64,000 bases of DNA from Shewanella psychropiezotolerans. GTDB taxonomy: Bacteria > Pseudomonadota > Gammaproteobacteria > Enterobacterales > Shewanellaceae. The DNA is taken from assembly GCF_007197555.1 (NCBI RefSeq), contig NZ_CP041614.1, positions 1,728,001 to 1,792,000 on the forward strand, in the 5' to 3' direction. The position numbers were made by a program, and so were the translations under genes. Shown piece by piece: positions 37,934 to 46,523 of the stretch (position 1 is its first letter; each line of letters begins with the position of its first letter). The notes below the pieces were generated by a model that was given only the letters and a program-made list of their open reading frames with translations, searched no databases and was not told the origin of the DNA.

Positions 37934-38839
37934 ATGGGTGTGGTGATGTCGACAATCGCAAGATTACTTTTTTTGGGTGTCATACTCTTTGGCAGTGTTG
38001 CGCCTGCTATGACAAAAGTTATGGCTAATGTGGTAGAAGCTCCTCGGACAGAAACAGGCTTAGATCTTAGAAGATACATCGAGGCTGATGTTGGAGGATA
38101 TGCTGAAATCGATGGTGAAGGAGATACTGCAGGCATCACCTTGGCTTTTATCGGTGATCCCAAGTCTGACGTTAACTTCAGGTGGGTTGAACTTGTCTAT
38201 ATCGAGGTATTCAGGCGACTGAATATACCTTTTCGTTATAATGTCTATCCACCGTCGCGGGCCAGCATGATGGCCAATTCTGGTAGGGTAGATGGTGAGG
38301 CGGCAAGGGTCGCCGATTATGCTGAAAAGTTTAATAATCTTGTTCGTATCGAAGAGCCGATTGTCTCGACACATTTCAGTGCTTTTTCCCATCGCGCCGA
38401 CATCAAACTGACTCGCTGGGCCGATCTTCAAGATACGTCCTATAGAGTCGAGTATCGCCGCGGGATCTTCATCACAGAGAAACGTTTGGTGGCGCTGGTC
38501 CCCTCGGATAAATTGACCATCGCCACTTACCCGCTACATGGGTTGAAGCGGCTTATGCACGATAGAATCGATATCTATATCGGTGCCGAGTTTAGAATTA
38601 TCCCCCTGTTAAAGCGCAATGAGTTTAATGATGCCAAGATTCATATGGTTGGCAGATTGGAGACTTTTGATAATTTTGGTTATCTGCACATGCGTCATCA
38701 TAAGCTGGCGGGATTAATCGCTGAGGTGCTAAAAACCATGAGGGCCGAAGGCCTGATGCAAAAATATTTAAATCAGGCCGATAGGGAGTTTCTCCTCATG
38801 GACGGCGAAGCTGAGACTTCCATGCTAGAAGTGAAGTGA
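37934..38839 (+). CDS. Periplasmic solute-binding protein (SBP family 3-like)
   Basis: A 301-residue exported protein with a signal peptide (ARLLFLGVILFGSVAPA). The core FRWVELVYIEVFRRLNIPFRYNVYPPSRASMMANSGRVDGEAAR fits the amino-acid-type binding fold (only the opening and the PPSRA motif are cited as diagnostic). No permease or ATPase gene is adjacent, so it may be an orphan sensor or signalling receptor. Start ATG 37934 or 37946. Confidence 0.75.
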   Translation: MGVVMSTIARLLFLGVILFGSVAPAMTKVMANVVEAPRTETGLDLRRYIEADVGGYAEIDGEGDTAGITLAFIGDPKSDVNFRWVELVYIEVFRRLNIPFRYNVYPPSRASMMANSGRVDGEAARVADYAEKFNNLVRIEEPIVSTHFSAFSHRADIKLTRWADLQDTSYRVEYRRGIFITEKRLVALVPSDKLTIATYPLHGLKRLMHDRIDIYIGAEFRIIPLLKRNEFNDAKIHMVGRLETFDNFGYLHMRHHKLAGLIAEVLKTMRAEGLMQKYLNQADREFLLMDGEAETSMLEVK

Positions 38840-38946
38840 GTGTAACGCGATAGATAGCATTCACAGCCGAATGGCTGCAACTCTCACTTAAGGTATTTGC
38901 TAGTTGCATATGAGAAAGAACCTAGCTTATTAGGGCTAGAATATGT

Positions 38947-40080
38947 TTAAGCAATATTTACATCATGAACCGGGTAATCCGTGTAACCCTGCTCAGTACC
39001 ACCATACATGGTGGTAGGATCTACTGCATTGAGGGGAAGATCATGGCGGATTCGTTCAGGCAGGTCTGGGTTGGCTATGAAGGGACGACCGAAGGCAATC
39101 AAGTCACCCCAGTTCTTCTCCAATACTCTTTGGCCACGTTCGGGGGTGTAACGTCCGGCGTAGATGATGAGTCCGGAAAAACTGTCTCTCACCGCCTGTC
39201 TGAAACTGTCGGGCAGTTCAGGTGCATTGTCCCAATCGGCTTCGGCAAGAGACAGATAACCTAATTTAGCCTGCTCCAGCATTTTGATTGCTGTCACATA
39301 GGTGGTGTGAGGATCATCTTCTAACAGGCCTAGATAGATACGATCTTCTTGTGTGGTCTCGAACATAGGCGCGAAGCGTACTCCGACTCTTTCCGGGCTG
39401 AAAACCTGGGTCACGGCCTCGACAATCTCCTTGAGGAAACGCAGTCGGTTCTCTAATGAGCCGCCGTATTCATCTTCCCTGAAGTTACTCTTGTCTGAGA
39501 TAAACTGGTTCACCAGATAACCATTGGCACTGTGTATCTCTATGCCATCGAATCCCGCCTCTTTGGCGTTGACTGCGGCCTGTTTGTAGAGCTGAACCAG
39601 CTCCTTAACCTCCAGGGTGGAGAGTGCGCGGGCATGGGAAGGCTCAGCTAATGCACCTTCTCCCGGTCCGGTCTCAATAAATACGCTGACCGTCTCAGCC
39701 TTACCCGCAGAGGGGGCTACTGGCGCGGAATTACCTGGTTGTAAACTGGTGTGAGATACCCGGCCTACATGCCAGAGCTGGGCGAAAATAACCTTACCCT
39801 GCTCATGTATCGCTTGGGTAACCTTACGCCAGCCCTCGACTTGCTCGGGGGAATGAATACCAGGGGTCCAGGCGTAGCCCTGACCCCTGGGCTCTATCTG
39901 AGTGCCTTCGGTGATCATAAAGCCTGCAGAGGCTCTTTGGCTGTAGTATTGAGCCATCAGTTCGTTGGCGATGTTACCGGGCTGACTGCTGCGGGAGCGG
40001 GTCAGTGGTGGTAGCACGATGCGATTTTCTAAGGTCAGTGAGCCTAGCGTTGTTGTGTCAAATAATGCGGGATATTTCAT
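38947..40080 (-). CDS. Old yellow enzyme, alkene reductase (NemA-like)
   Basis: A 377-residue FMN-dependent ene-reductase that reduces activated C=C bonds with NADPH. It begins FDTTTLGSLTLENRIVLPPLTRSRS. The substrate-binding pair His183/Asn186 is present in IEIHSANGYL, followed by QFISDKSNFREDEYGGS; the FMN-phosphate site IAFGRPFIANPDL is near the C-terminus. It is divergent from a LysR gene that very likely controls it. Confidence 0.93.
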   Translation of the reverse strand: MKYPALFDTTTLGSLTLENRIVLPPLTRSRSSQPGNIANELMAQYYSQRASAGFMITEGTQIEPRGQGYAWTPGIHSPEQVEGWRKVTQAIHEQGKVIFAQLWHVGRVSHTSLQPGNSAPVAPSAGKAETVSVFIETGPGEGALAEPSHARALSTLEVKELVQLYKQAAVNAKEAGFDGIEIHSANGYLVNQFISDKSNFREDEYGGSLENRLRFLKEIVEAVTQVFSPERVGVRFAPMFETTQEDRIYLGLLEDDPHTTYVTAIKMLEQAKLGYLSLAEADWDNAPELPDSFRQAVRDSFSGLIIYAGRYTPERGQRVLEKNWGDLIAFGRPFIANPDLPERIRHDLPLNAVDPTTMYGGTEQGYTDYPVHDVNIA

Positions 40081-40149
40081 AAGTTAGCCTTGATTACTCT
40101 GTTCTTCGGCTAATATAAGGCTTCTATTGATGCTAAAAAATAACTAAAC

Positions 40150-40168
40150 TTCGAAATGACTATTCGAA
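40150..40168. promoter_or_regulatory. Candidate LysR operator
   Basis: TTCGAAATGACTATTCGAA, an inverted repeat of TTCGAA arms with a 7-base centre, in the 101-base gap between the divergent ene-reductase and LysR genes. The form T-N11-A expected for LysR-type sites is met. Confidence 0.55.
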
Positions 40169-40181
40169 TAAACGAAATAAT

Positions 40182-41090
40182 ATGCTGGATAAACTCCCAA
40201 ATCTCAGAAGCTTTATGGCAGTTGCCGAGGCCAACAGCTTCGCTAAGGCGGCTAGAAAGCTCAACATGGCGAACTCATCTGTGTCGCGCCAGATAGCCCA
40301 GCTAGAGAGTCAGTTGAACGTGTCCCTGTTTACCCGCACGACTAGGCATGTACAACTTTCACCCGCGGGGGAGATACTCTATGGACGCGCCAGCGGTTTG
40401 ATCATGGAGATGGAAAACCTGGCGGCCGAGCTCAGTGCCGATAATGTCAGTCCCCATGGAACATTGAAGGTATCAGTGCCCTGGTGGTTCAGTCAGCTGC
40501 ATCTGGCTCCTCTGTTACCTGAGTTTCTCGCCATGTATCCGGATCTCAGGGTGGTGATGCAGTGCGATGACGGCATGACTAAGCTGGTGGAGGAGGGGGT
40601 TGATGTGGCGGTGCGCCTGAGTCGTCTCAAAGACTCGAACCTTATTGCCAGGCGTTTGGGTCCTCACAGTTTTGCCATGGCGGCATCTCCTGAGTATCTG
40701 GCCAGACATGCAAGGGTGACTAAGCCCGAAGATCTGCGGGAGCATGCCATGTTGTCGTTCAACTTCTCCACTCCCTATCACAGCTGGACCCTGAGAAAGC
40801 AGGGCAGATCTTATCGTATTCCACTGAAAGACAGCGTGCTGACCAGCAATAATGCTGATATTCTGAGACAGTGTGCCCTCGATGGCGCGGGGATCATCAT
40901 TCAGCCTGTATGGGGCATAAAATCTGAGATAGAGTCTGGTTCCCTGATACAGCTTCTGCCGGATTTTGAGGTGACCTCCACCACGTTCGATAACGGTATC
41001 TTCGCGGTTTACAGTAAGGAGAGTAAGGCGGTGAATCGGGTCAAGGTATTCGTGGACTTTCTGGCGGAACGGCTCAAGGTGGCCGGTTAA
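40182..41090 (+). CDS. LysR-family transcriptional regulator
   Basis: A 302-residue regulator. The winged helix-turn-helix is at the N-terminus (FMAVAEANSFAKAARKLNMANSSVSRQIAQLE is the region, residues about 11-45), and the periplasmic-binding-like effector domain spans about 90-295. It is divergent from the ene-reductase at a shared 101-base promoter region. The effector is unknown; an electrophile or quinone would suit the target. Confidence 0.9.
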   Translation: MLDKLPNLRSFMAVAEANSFAKAARKLNMANSSVSRQIAQLESQLNVSLFTRTTRHVQLSPAGEILYGRASGLIMEMENLAAELSADNVSPHGTLKVSVPWWFSQLHLAPLLPEFLAMYPDLRVVMQCDDGMTKLVEEGVDVAVRLSRLKDSNLIARRLGPHSFAMAASPEYLARHARVTKPEDLREHAMLSFNFSTPYHSWTLRKQGRSYRIPLKDSVLTSNNADILRQCALDGAGIIIQPVWGIKSEIESGSLIQLLPDFEVTSTTFDNGIFAVYSKESKAVNRVKVFVDFLAERLKVAG

Positions 41091-41164
41091 TCGGCCACCT
41101 TGATTGTGCGGGAGTGATAAAAAGGTTTTAGATCCTAGAACCTAGGACCTAATTCTTCGTTCTT

Positions 41165-41225
41165 ATTCATTCGTTTTTCGTAATCTTTGATGGGATGTTT
41201 GTCCAGCTGAGTTTAATCATTGGCT
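41165..41225. repeat. Degenerate copy of the Kef gene's 3' end
   Basis: ATTCATTCGTTTTTCGTAAT followed by CTTTGA repeats the last codons of the leftward Kef gene (41253-41278, ATTCATACGTTTTTCGTAAT then CTTTGG), and weaker similarity (GTCCAGC) continues to about 41225. Confidence 0.55.
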
Positions 41226-41241
41226 AATGAACTGCTATGGA

Positions 41242-43164
41242 CTACTCGTTATCATTCATACGTTTTTCGTAATCTTTGGGGGGCGGCGTCCAGCCACGCT
41301 CAACTCGGGCTTGTTCATCCAGATGTTCACTCTTCATGGCTTTTGCTATGGCAGTTTCCAACTCAATAAACAGCTCCCTAAAGTGCGTGCTGTATTTACT
41401 GTCTTCACTGTTCTTCTTCCACATCTCATAGAGTGAATCTTTATAACAAAGTTCGAGTTCACGCAGGGTGGCCTTCTTCTGTTCGGCCTTGAAGGGATGA
41501 ACCCCAAGGGCTATCAGTGCTTCTTTGCCTAGTTCCAGTGCTGAGTGATAGGTTTCGCTGACGATAAAATCCGCACCGGCGTGTTTCAGTTCGAAGTGAT
41601 GTCCTCTATCGAATGCACGGGCGAAAATCATCACCTTAGGATAGGTATGCTTGATGTACTTGGTCAGCTCCACGGCGCGCTCATTGTTGTCTATGGCAAT
41701 AACCAACATGCTGGCATCTTCTATGCCTGCAGTGTGGAGCAGATCTGGCTGTGTGGCGTCCCCATAGAAGCTTTTAACATTGATTTTTCTTAGGTTGGCC
41801 ACCTGATCGACAGATTGATCCAGCACCACAGTCTTGATTTTATTGGCGACAAGAAAGCGGTTGACCATTTGACCGAAGCGGCCCACGCCAGCGATGATCA
41901 CTGTGCCTTTTTCGGTGATTTCATCGGCCTCGGGTTTGTTTTCATTCACCTCGTATCTGGGTAAGATCACCTTGTCGAACAAGATGAACAAGCCAGGGGT
42001 GAGGAACATTGACAGGGCGACGACGAGGGAGAGCATCTGGGCCAGATCGGTTGGAATAACATGGTTTTGTACCGTGTAGCTTAGGAGCACGAAGCCAAAC
42101 TCACCGGCTTGAGCCAGACTCAAAGCGAACAGCCAACGGTCGCTATTCTTTATCCTAAATACCATGGCAAGCAAGAACAATACTGCAGCCTTGACCAACA
42201 TGACGCCGGCAGTGATACCGAGAACCGGGCCAATGTTACTGGCCAGCACACCAAAGTCTATTCCGGCGCCAACCGTGATAAAAAATAGCCCTAATAACAG
42301 TCCCTTGAAGGGTTCGATATTGGACTCTAGCTCGTGGCGGAACTCACTGTTTGCCAGCACGACACCAGCAAGAAAGGTGCCCAGAGCCGGAGAAAGGCCG
42401 ACTAAGCTCATCAGCGCTGCTATGCCTATGACTAACATGAGCGCGGTGGCGGTGAATATCTCTCTCAGTCCTGAGCTGGCCACATAGCGAAACAATGGGC
42501 GACTCAGGTAATGTCCGCCAACGACAACTGCCGCAATGGCGAGTAATACTGTGATACCGTAGGCCCAGCCGGGGAGCCCGGCGACCAGTGATAACTCCTC
42601 ATGGTGCTCGGCGGCTTGGCCAACGAGTGCCTGCGCTTTTTCCACCAGTTCTGGCAGCGCAAGCAAAGGGATAAGAGCCAGCATGGGGATCACGGCAATA
42701 TCCTGAAATAGCAGCACCGAGAAGGCATTCTTACCGCCCTCCGTCTTGGAGAGATTTTTCTCGCTGAACGTTTGTAATACAATAGCGGTGGATGACAGGG
42801 CGAAGATGAGACCAACAGTGAAGGCGACGCTCCAGCCCAGGCCAAAGTAGACTCCTGCTGCCATGATAATCGCTGTGGTTAAGCCGATTTGTAGCCCGCC
42901 AAGCCCCATCAATTTATTTCGCATATCCCATAGCATGCGTGGTTCGAGTTCCAGGCCAACTAAGAAAAGCATCATCACTACGCCAAATTCGGCGAAATGT
43001 TGCAGTGTGTTGGTTTCACTGCCGACCAGGCCAACGATAGGACCAATTACCACACCGGCAATGAGGTAACCCAACACAGAGCCAAGCCCTAAGCGTTTGG
43101 CCAGGGGCACGGCAATCACGGCGGCGCACAGGTAGATAAAGGCTTGAATAAAATACGCTGTCAT
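41242..43164 (-). CDS. Glutathione-gated K+/H+ antiporter (KefB/KefC family)
   Basis: A 640-residue inner-membrane protein. About 390 residues of CPA2-type antiporter helices come first (LFQDIAVIPMLALIPL is typical), then an RCK/TrkA-N nucleotide-binding domain that starts at GTVIIAGVGRFGQ (about 418). Kef systems let K+ out and acidify the cell on electrophile stress, gated by glutathione adducts. Its upstream partner is a KefF/KefG-like oxidoreductase, 22 bases away, as in enterobacterial kefFC/kefGB operons. Confidence 0.92.
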   Translation of the reverse strand: MTAYFIQAFIYLCAAVIAVPLAKRLGLGSVLGYLIAGVVIGPIVGLVGSETNTLQHFAEFGVVMMLFLVGLELEPRMLWDMRNKLMGLGGLQIGLTTAIIMAAGVYFGLGWSVAFTVGLIFALSSTAIVLQTFSEKNLSKTEGGKNAFSVLLFQDIAVIPMLALIPLLALPELVEKAQALVGQAAEHHEELSLVAGLPGWAYGITVLLAIAAVVVGGHYLSRPLFRYVASSGLREIFTATALMLVIGIAALMSLVGLSPALGTFLAGVVLANSEFRHELESNIEPFKGLLLGLFFITVGAGIDFGVLASNIGPVLGITAGVMLVKAAVLFLLAMVFRIKNSDRWLFALSLAQAGEFGFVLLSYTVQNHVIPTDLAQMLSLVVALSMFLTPGLFILFDKVILPRYEVNENKPEADEITEKGTVIIAGVGRFGQMVNRFLVANKIKTVVLDQSVDQVANLRKINVKSFYGDATQPDLLHTAGIEDASMLVIAIDNNERAVELTKYIKHTYPKVMIFARAFDRGHHFELKHAGADFIVSETYHSALELGKEALIALGVHPFKAEQKKATLRELELCYKDSLYEMWKKNSEDSKYSTHFRELFIELETAIAKAMKSEHLDEQARVERGWTPPPKDYEKRMNDNE

Positions 43165-43186
43165 AAAAAGTTACCTTGTCCTTAAG

Positions 43187-43818
43187 TTAGCGTGTTTGAG
43201 ATGCTTGAGCCGTCTGCTGCATATGTGCCTGATTGAGCACGGGCAGCGAGGCGGCCTGAGACAAGTCCAGAGTGTTTGCGGCTAATGAGGTTAGCAGGGT
43301 ATTAAATGCGTCAATGTGGCCGGGAATTCTTCCCTCTTCGCTGGCATTACGGCTGCTAAACAGCACGAAGGGAGCTAAGTAGCGCATACCGCTTAAGTTG
43401 GCGGTCTGTTCTATAGGGTATAACAGTTCTCGAATGGTGAAATGATTGTAGCCATCCCCTGATAGGCCTTCTCACTACCGCCTGCAGTGGTGGCACAGAA
43501 GAAGGTCTTGCCCTTTAACGCCGTGCCATCTGTGCCATAGGCGAAGCCATACTCGAGCACCAGATCTTGCCACTGTTTGAGGATGGCGGGCGTCGAATAC
43601 CAATGCAGAGGAAATAGGAAAATGATCACCTGGTGCTCGAGTAAACGTTGCTGTTCTTTGTCGATATTGATGTGAAAAGTCGGGTACTCACGATAAAGAT
43701 CGATGGCGGTGACATCACTGTGCTCCAAACTGGCTTTGTACAGCAGCTTGTTGACCTCGGAACGTTCTTGAGATGGATGTGCGAATAGCACTAAGATTTT
43801 TTTTCTTTCCTCTAGCAT
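43187..43818 (-). pseudogene. KefF/KefG-like NAD(P)H oxidoreductase gene with a frameshift
   Basis: A flavodoxin-fold protein of about 210 residues that activates the Kef channel. The first part, from ATG 43818, reads KKILVLFAHPSQERSEVNK and FLFPLHWYSTPAILKQWQD, and continues to GSEKAYQG. The second part is GDGYNHFTIRELLYPIEQTANLSGMRYLAPF and onward. The break lies in CCCC at 43456-43459, one base short: a fifth would restore QGDGYN. It is co-directional with the antiporter gene. Confidence 0.88.
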
Positions 43819-43964
43819 AACTTGTCCTTGTGAGAGGGCGATGTCTCTGTGAAAAAGAGTACATGCACTATGAATTAAGTTAGCACAGGTTCGGGTATAG
43901 ACATACTTAGCATTTAACTAACACGTATTAGCTGCACTGATTGTTAAGTCTATTAGATTGCTAA

Positions 43965-44657
43965 CTAAATCAGCCCTAATTGCAGTGCTTTTAGCACGGC
44001 CTGAGTGCGGTCTCTGCTTTCGAGTTTGAGTAAGATGTTGGAGATATGATTCTTGACAGTGCCTTGGGCGAGGAAGACTGCTGCGGCGATCTCCTTGTTG
44101 GATAAACCTCCCGCCATCAGGGTGAGGATCTCTGACTCGCGGCTGCTTATCTTGATCTCGCTTAGGCTATCTATGCTTAACTGCTCTTGGTTGCTGCTGA
44201 GCTCTTGCAGCACATCGGCCTCTATCAGGTAACCGCCGCTGGCAACTCGAGTGATGGCGGAAATTAGCTTTTCTAGTGAGACATCTTTGAGCAGAAAGCC
44301 ATTGGCACCTTGGGTGATGCTGGCCATCAAGAGCTCATTATCGTCGAATGTAGTAAGCATGATGATCCGTACTCGGCTGCCAGAGGCTCTTATTTGTTTG
44401 AGCATGCCTATGCCATCGAGCTCTGGCATGCGAATGTCGCTCAGTATCAGATCGACAGGCTGCTGGGCTAATTTGTCTATGGCTTCCAGTCCGTTTTGCG
44501 CCTGCCAGAGTACTTGTACCTTGTCTGAAAGAGATAATAGGCTGGCGATGCCGTGCCTTACCAGCTGTTGGTCATCGATCAGGGCTAAGGTAATGGGGAC
44601 TTTTTTATCGAGTTTTGCTGGCATTTTCACCTTATCTTCCATCTTAATTTCATCCAT
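43965..44657 (-). CDS. NarL/FixJ-type response regulator
   Basis: A 230-residue two-component regulator. The receiver domain (about 22-140) has the acidic pair in LIDDQ and the phospho-acceptor Asp74 in LSDIRMPELDG, with LLKDV near its end. The LuxR-type helix-turn-helix is at about 165-228 (SSRESEILTLMAGGLSNKEI). The first 20 residues are charged and may not be translated. Its kinase gene is 66 bases upstream. Confidence 0.92.
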   Translation of the reverse strand: MDEIKMEDKVKMPAKLDKKVPITLALIDDQQLVRHGIASLLSLSDKVQVLWQAQNGLEAIDKLAQQPVDLILSDIRMPELDGIGMLKQIRASGSRVRIIMLTTFDDNELLMASITQGANGFLLKDVSLEKLISAITRVASGGYLIEADVLQELSSNQEQLSIDSLSEIKISSRESEILTLMAGGLSNKEIAAAVFLAQGTVKNHISNILLKLESRDRTQAVLKALQLGLI

Positions 44658-44723
44658 CTCTTACGTTTTAAATCTAATGTAAATGTTTGCTTATATGCCT
44701 TGCAGCTAACTAAAATCCTAATG

Positions 44724-45881
44724 TCAGACAGTGACTTGGGTATCGATGTCACAGCTGATATGAAGCTCTGTGTCAGAGCTTGAACGACCCCGCTCATTGA
44801 GCTTGTTCATTTTCAGCTCCACCTTGCCATCGAAGGGGGCGAGCCGCTCATTCATTCCTTTAAGGCCCGATCCCGGGATAGGTGCGCCGCTTCTCCCTTT
44901 GCCATTGTCCCTGAGAACGAGTCGCAGAGTTTGTTCCTTCTGGCTCATGGATAACCACAGAGTCTTGGCTTTACCGTGGCGAACCGCATTGCTTATCCCT
45001 TCTTGCAGAACGAGTACCAGCTCCTGAGCCAGTTCGGTTGATGTTAAGGGAAGCAAACCATCCATCTTAAGTTTGACCCCTGGAAGACGTGTCATCAATG
45101 CATTGATAGGGGCCGTCAGATCCAGCCCAACGATATCTCGCTGTTTCTTTACTACGGCTCGAATACTCGCAAGCAGCTCCTTAGACACTTGTTTACTCAA
45201 CTCGACATCTGGCTTGACCTCATCTGGCACCTTATGGCTGAGGACCTCTAACTGTAATGAGAGTGCGGTGAGCTGGTGGCCCAAGATATCGTGCAAATCT
45301 CTGGCTATTCTGACTCTTTCCTGATGTTGGCTGGACTGGCTCAGTAAGGAGCGGGTGGCGATAAGTTGCTGATTGAGTTGCTCTTGCTGCATTCTGGCTT
45401 CGACTTCATTCAATCTTGCCTGACTGCTGCTGTAGGCGAATAACTGAAAGCCCATGTAGATGAGGACGGTAAATCCTGCACTGGCACTCTCGTGACTTAG
45501 GCTATGGATAAGATAGAAAGCCAGATTGATTAAGATCAGGCTGATAATTGCCAGGCGTTTACTCACTTGGCCCGGAAGTTGTGATGCCCAGATCACCAAT
45601 AAGATAGGGGTGATCATGTTGGAGTCAAACACGATGAGAATTAAGGTGATTAGGGCCTGGGAATATACAACGCCAGTGATCACCTTAGGATTAAAACGGG
45701 ATAAAAAGTGAGTCGAGATCAGTAGAAATAAGATCAAGAAGGTCAGGTGTCCCATCCCTGATAGCAAGAGTTCAAACTGAGTTAACGATTGACTCAAGGC
45801 CAACCAGGTCACTAAGGCCCAAGTTCCGACGCCTGCTAACTGGAGCATCATGCTCTCTTTGGTAAATTTAAGTCCATGCAC
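44724..45881 (-). CDS. Sensor histidine kinase (HisKA_3, DesK/NarX type)
   Basis: A 385-residue membrane kinase with about five N-terminal helices and no large periplasmic domain, a coiled coil (about 155-190), the phospho-acceptor His197 in IARDLHDILGHQLTAL, and a HATPase domain with N and G boxes (QEGISNAVRHGKAK, LRDNGKG, GSGLKGMNERL). The start is GTG 45881 or ATG 45851. The lack of a sensor domain suggests that it senses the membrane itself, as DesK does. The divergent neighbours are DUF2141 and a carotenoid oxygenase. Confidence 0.9.
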   Translation of the reverse strand: MHGLKFTKESMMLQLAGVGTWALVTWLALSQSLTQFELLLSGMGHLTFLILFLLISTHFLSRFNPKVITGVVYSQALITLILIVFDSNMITPILLVIWASQLPGQVSKRLAIISLILINLAFYLIHSLSHESASAGFTVLIYMGFQLFAYSSSQARLNEVEARMQQEQLNQQLIATRSLLSQSSQHQERVRIARDLHDILGHQLTALSLQLEVLSHKVPDEVKPDVELSKQVSKELLASIRAVVKKQRDIVGLDLTAPINALMTRLPGVKLKMDGLLPLTSTELAQELVLVLQEGISNAVRHGKAKTLWLSMSQKEQTLRLVLRDNGKGRSGAPIPGSGLKGMNERLAPFDGKVELKMNKLNERGRSSSDTELHISCDIDTQVTV

Positions 45882-46070
45882 TTTAGCGTTTTCCCACTCT
45901 GTTCACGATAAGAGTATTAATTATCAGGCTCTCGGTTATCTGAGTCGGAGGTTTGCCTGGAGTCATGGGAAATAAACATAACTCGTTACTTTTGGCACCT
46001 GTTTAATGATGCTGCTTTTTATAAACTGAACTCAGATTAACAACTTCAATGATGACACAAGGAAAGTCCA

Positions 46071-46511
46071 ATGAAAAACATCATAAATAAAAGCACGTTA
46101 ACCGCTAGCAGTATCGCCGCCTTAGTATCTCTGTTACTTCAGCCTCTGGCCAATGCAGATACTCTGACGGTTAACTTAGATAACATTCAAGCGCATCAGG
46201 GCAGTTTGATGGTGGCAGTTTATCAAGGAGAGGAGAGTTATAGCACTAATAAAGGCGTGGTGGCATCAACTAAAAAGGCGGTGACATCTGAGTCTCACAC
46301 CCTGGTCTTTACCGACTTAGCCCCTGGCGAGTACGCCATTAAGGTGATGCATGATGAAAATGATAATGGCACCTTAGACACCAACTTCTTGGGTATTCCC
46401 AGCGAGGGATATGGTTTTAGCAACAATGGCGGCAGCTTCGGACCTGCTAGCTATGACGATGCCAAGTTCACTGTCGATGGTGATGCACAGCTAACGATTC
46501 ACCTAAGATAG
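46071..46511 (+). CDS. DUF2141 exported protein
   Basis: A 146-residue secreted protein with a signal peptide (cleavage near ANA) and one DUF2141 beta-sandwich domain: LTVNLDNIQAHQGSLMVAVY, then GEYAIKVMHDENDNGTLDTN and GIPSEGYGFSNN. AAGGAAAG precedes the ATG. It is 12 bases upstream of the carotenoid oxygenase gene, so the two are co-transcribed. DUF2141 genes often accompany carotenoid or isoprenoid genes, but the role is unknown. Confidence 0.85.
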   Translation: MKNIINKSTLTASSIAALVSLLLQPLANADTLTVNLDNIQAHQGSLMVAVYQGEESYSTNKGVVASTKKAVTSESHTLVFTDLAPGEYAIKVMHDENDNGTLDTNFLGIPSEGYGFSNNGGSFGPASYDDAKFTVDGDAQLTIHLR

Positions 46512-46523
46512 GAGTGGCTAGCC

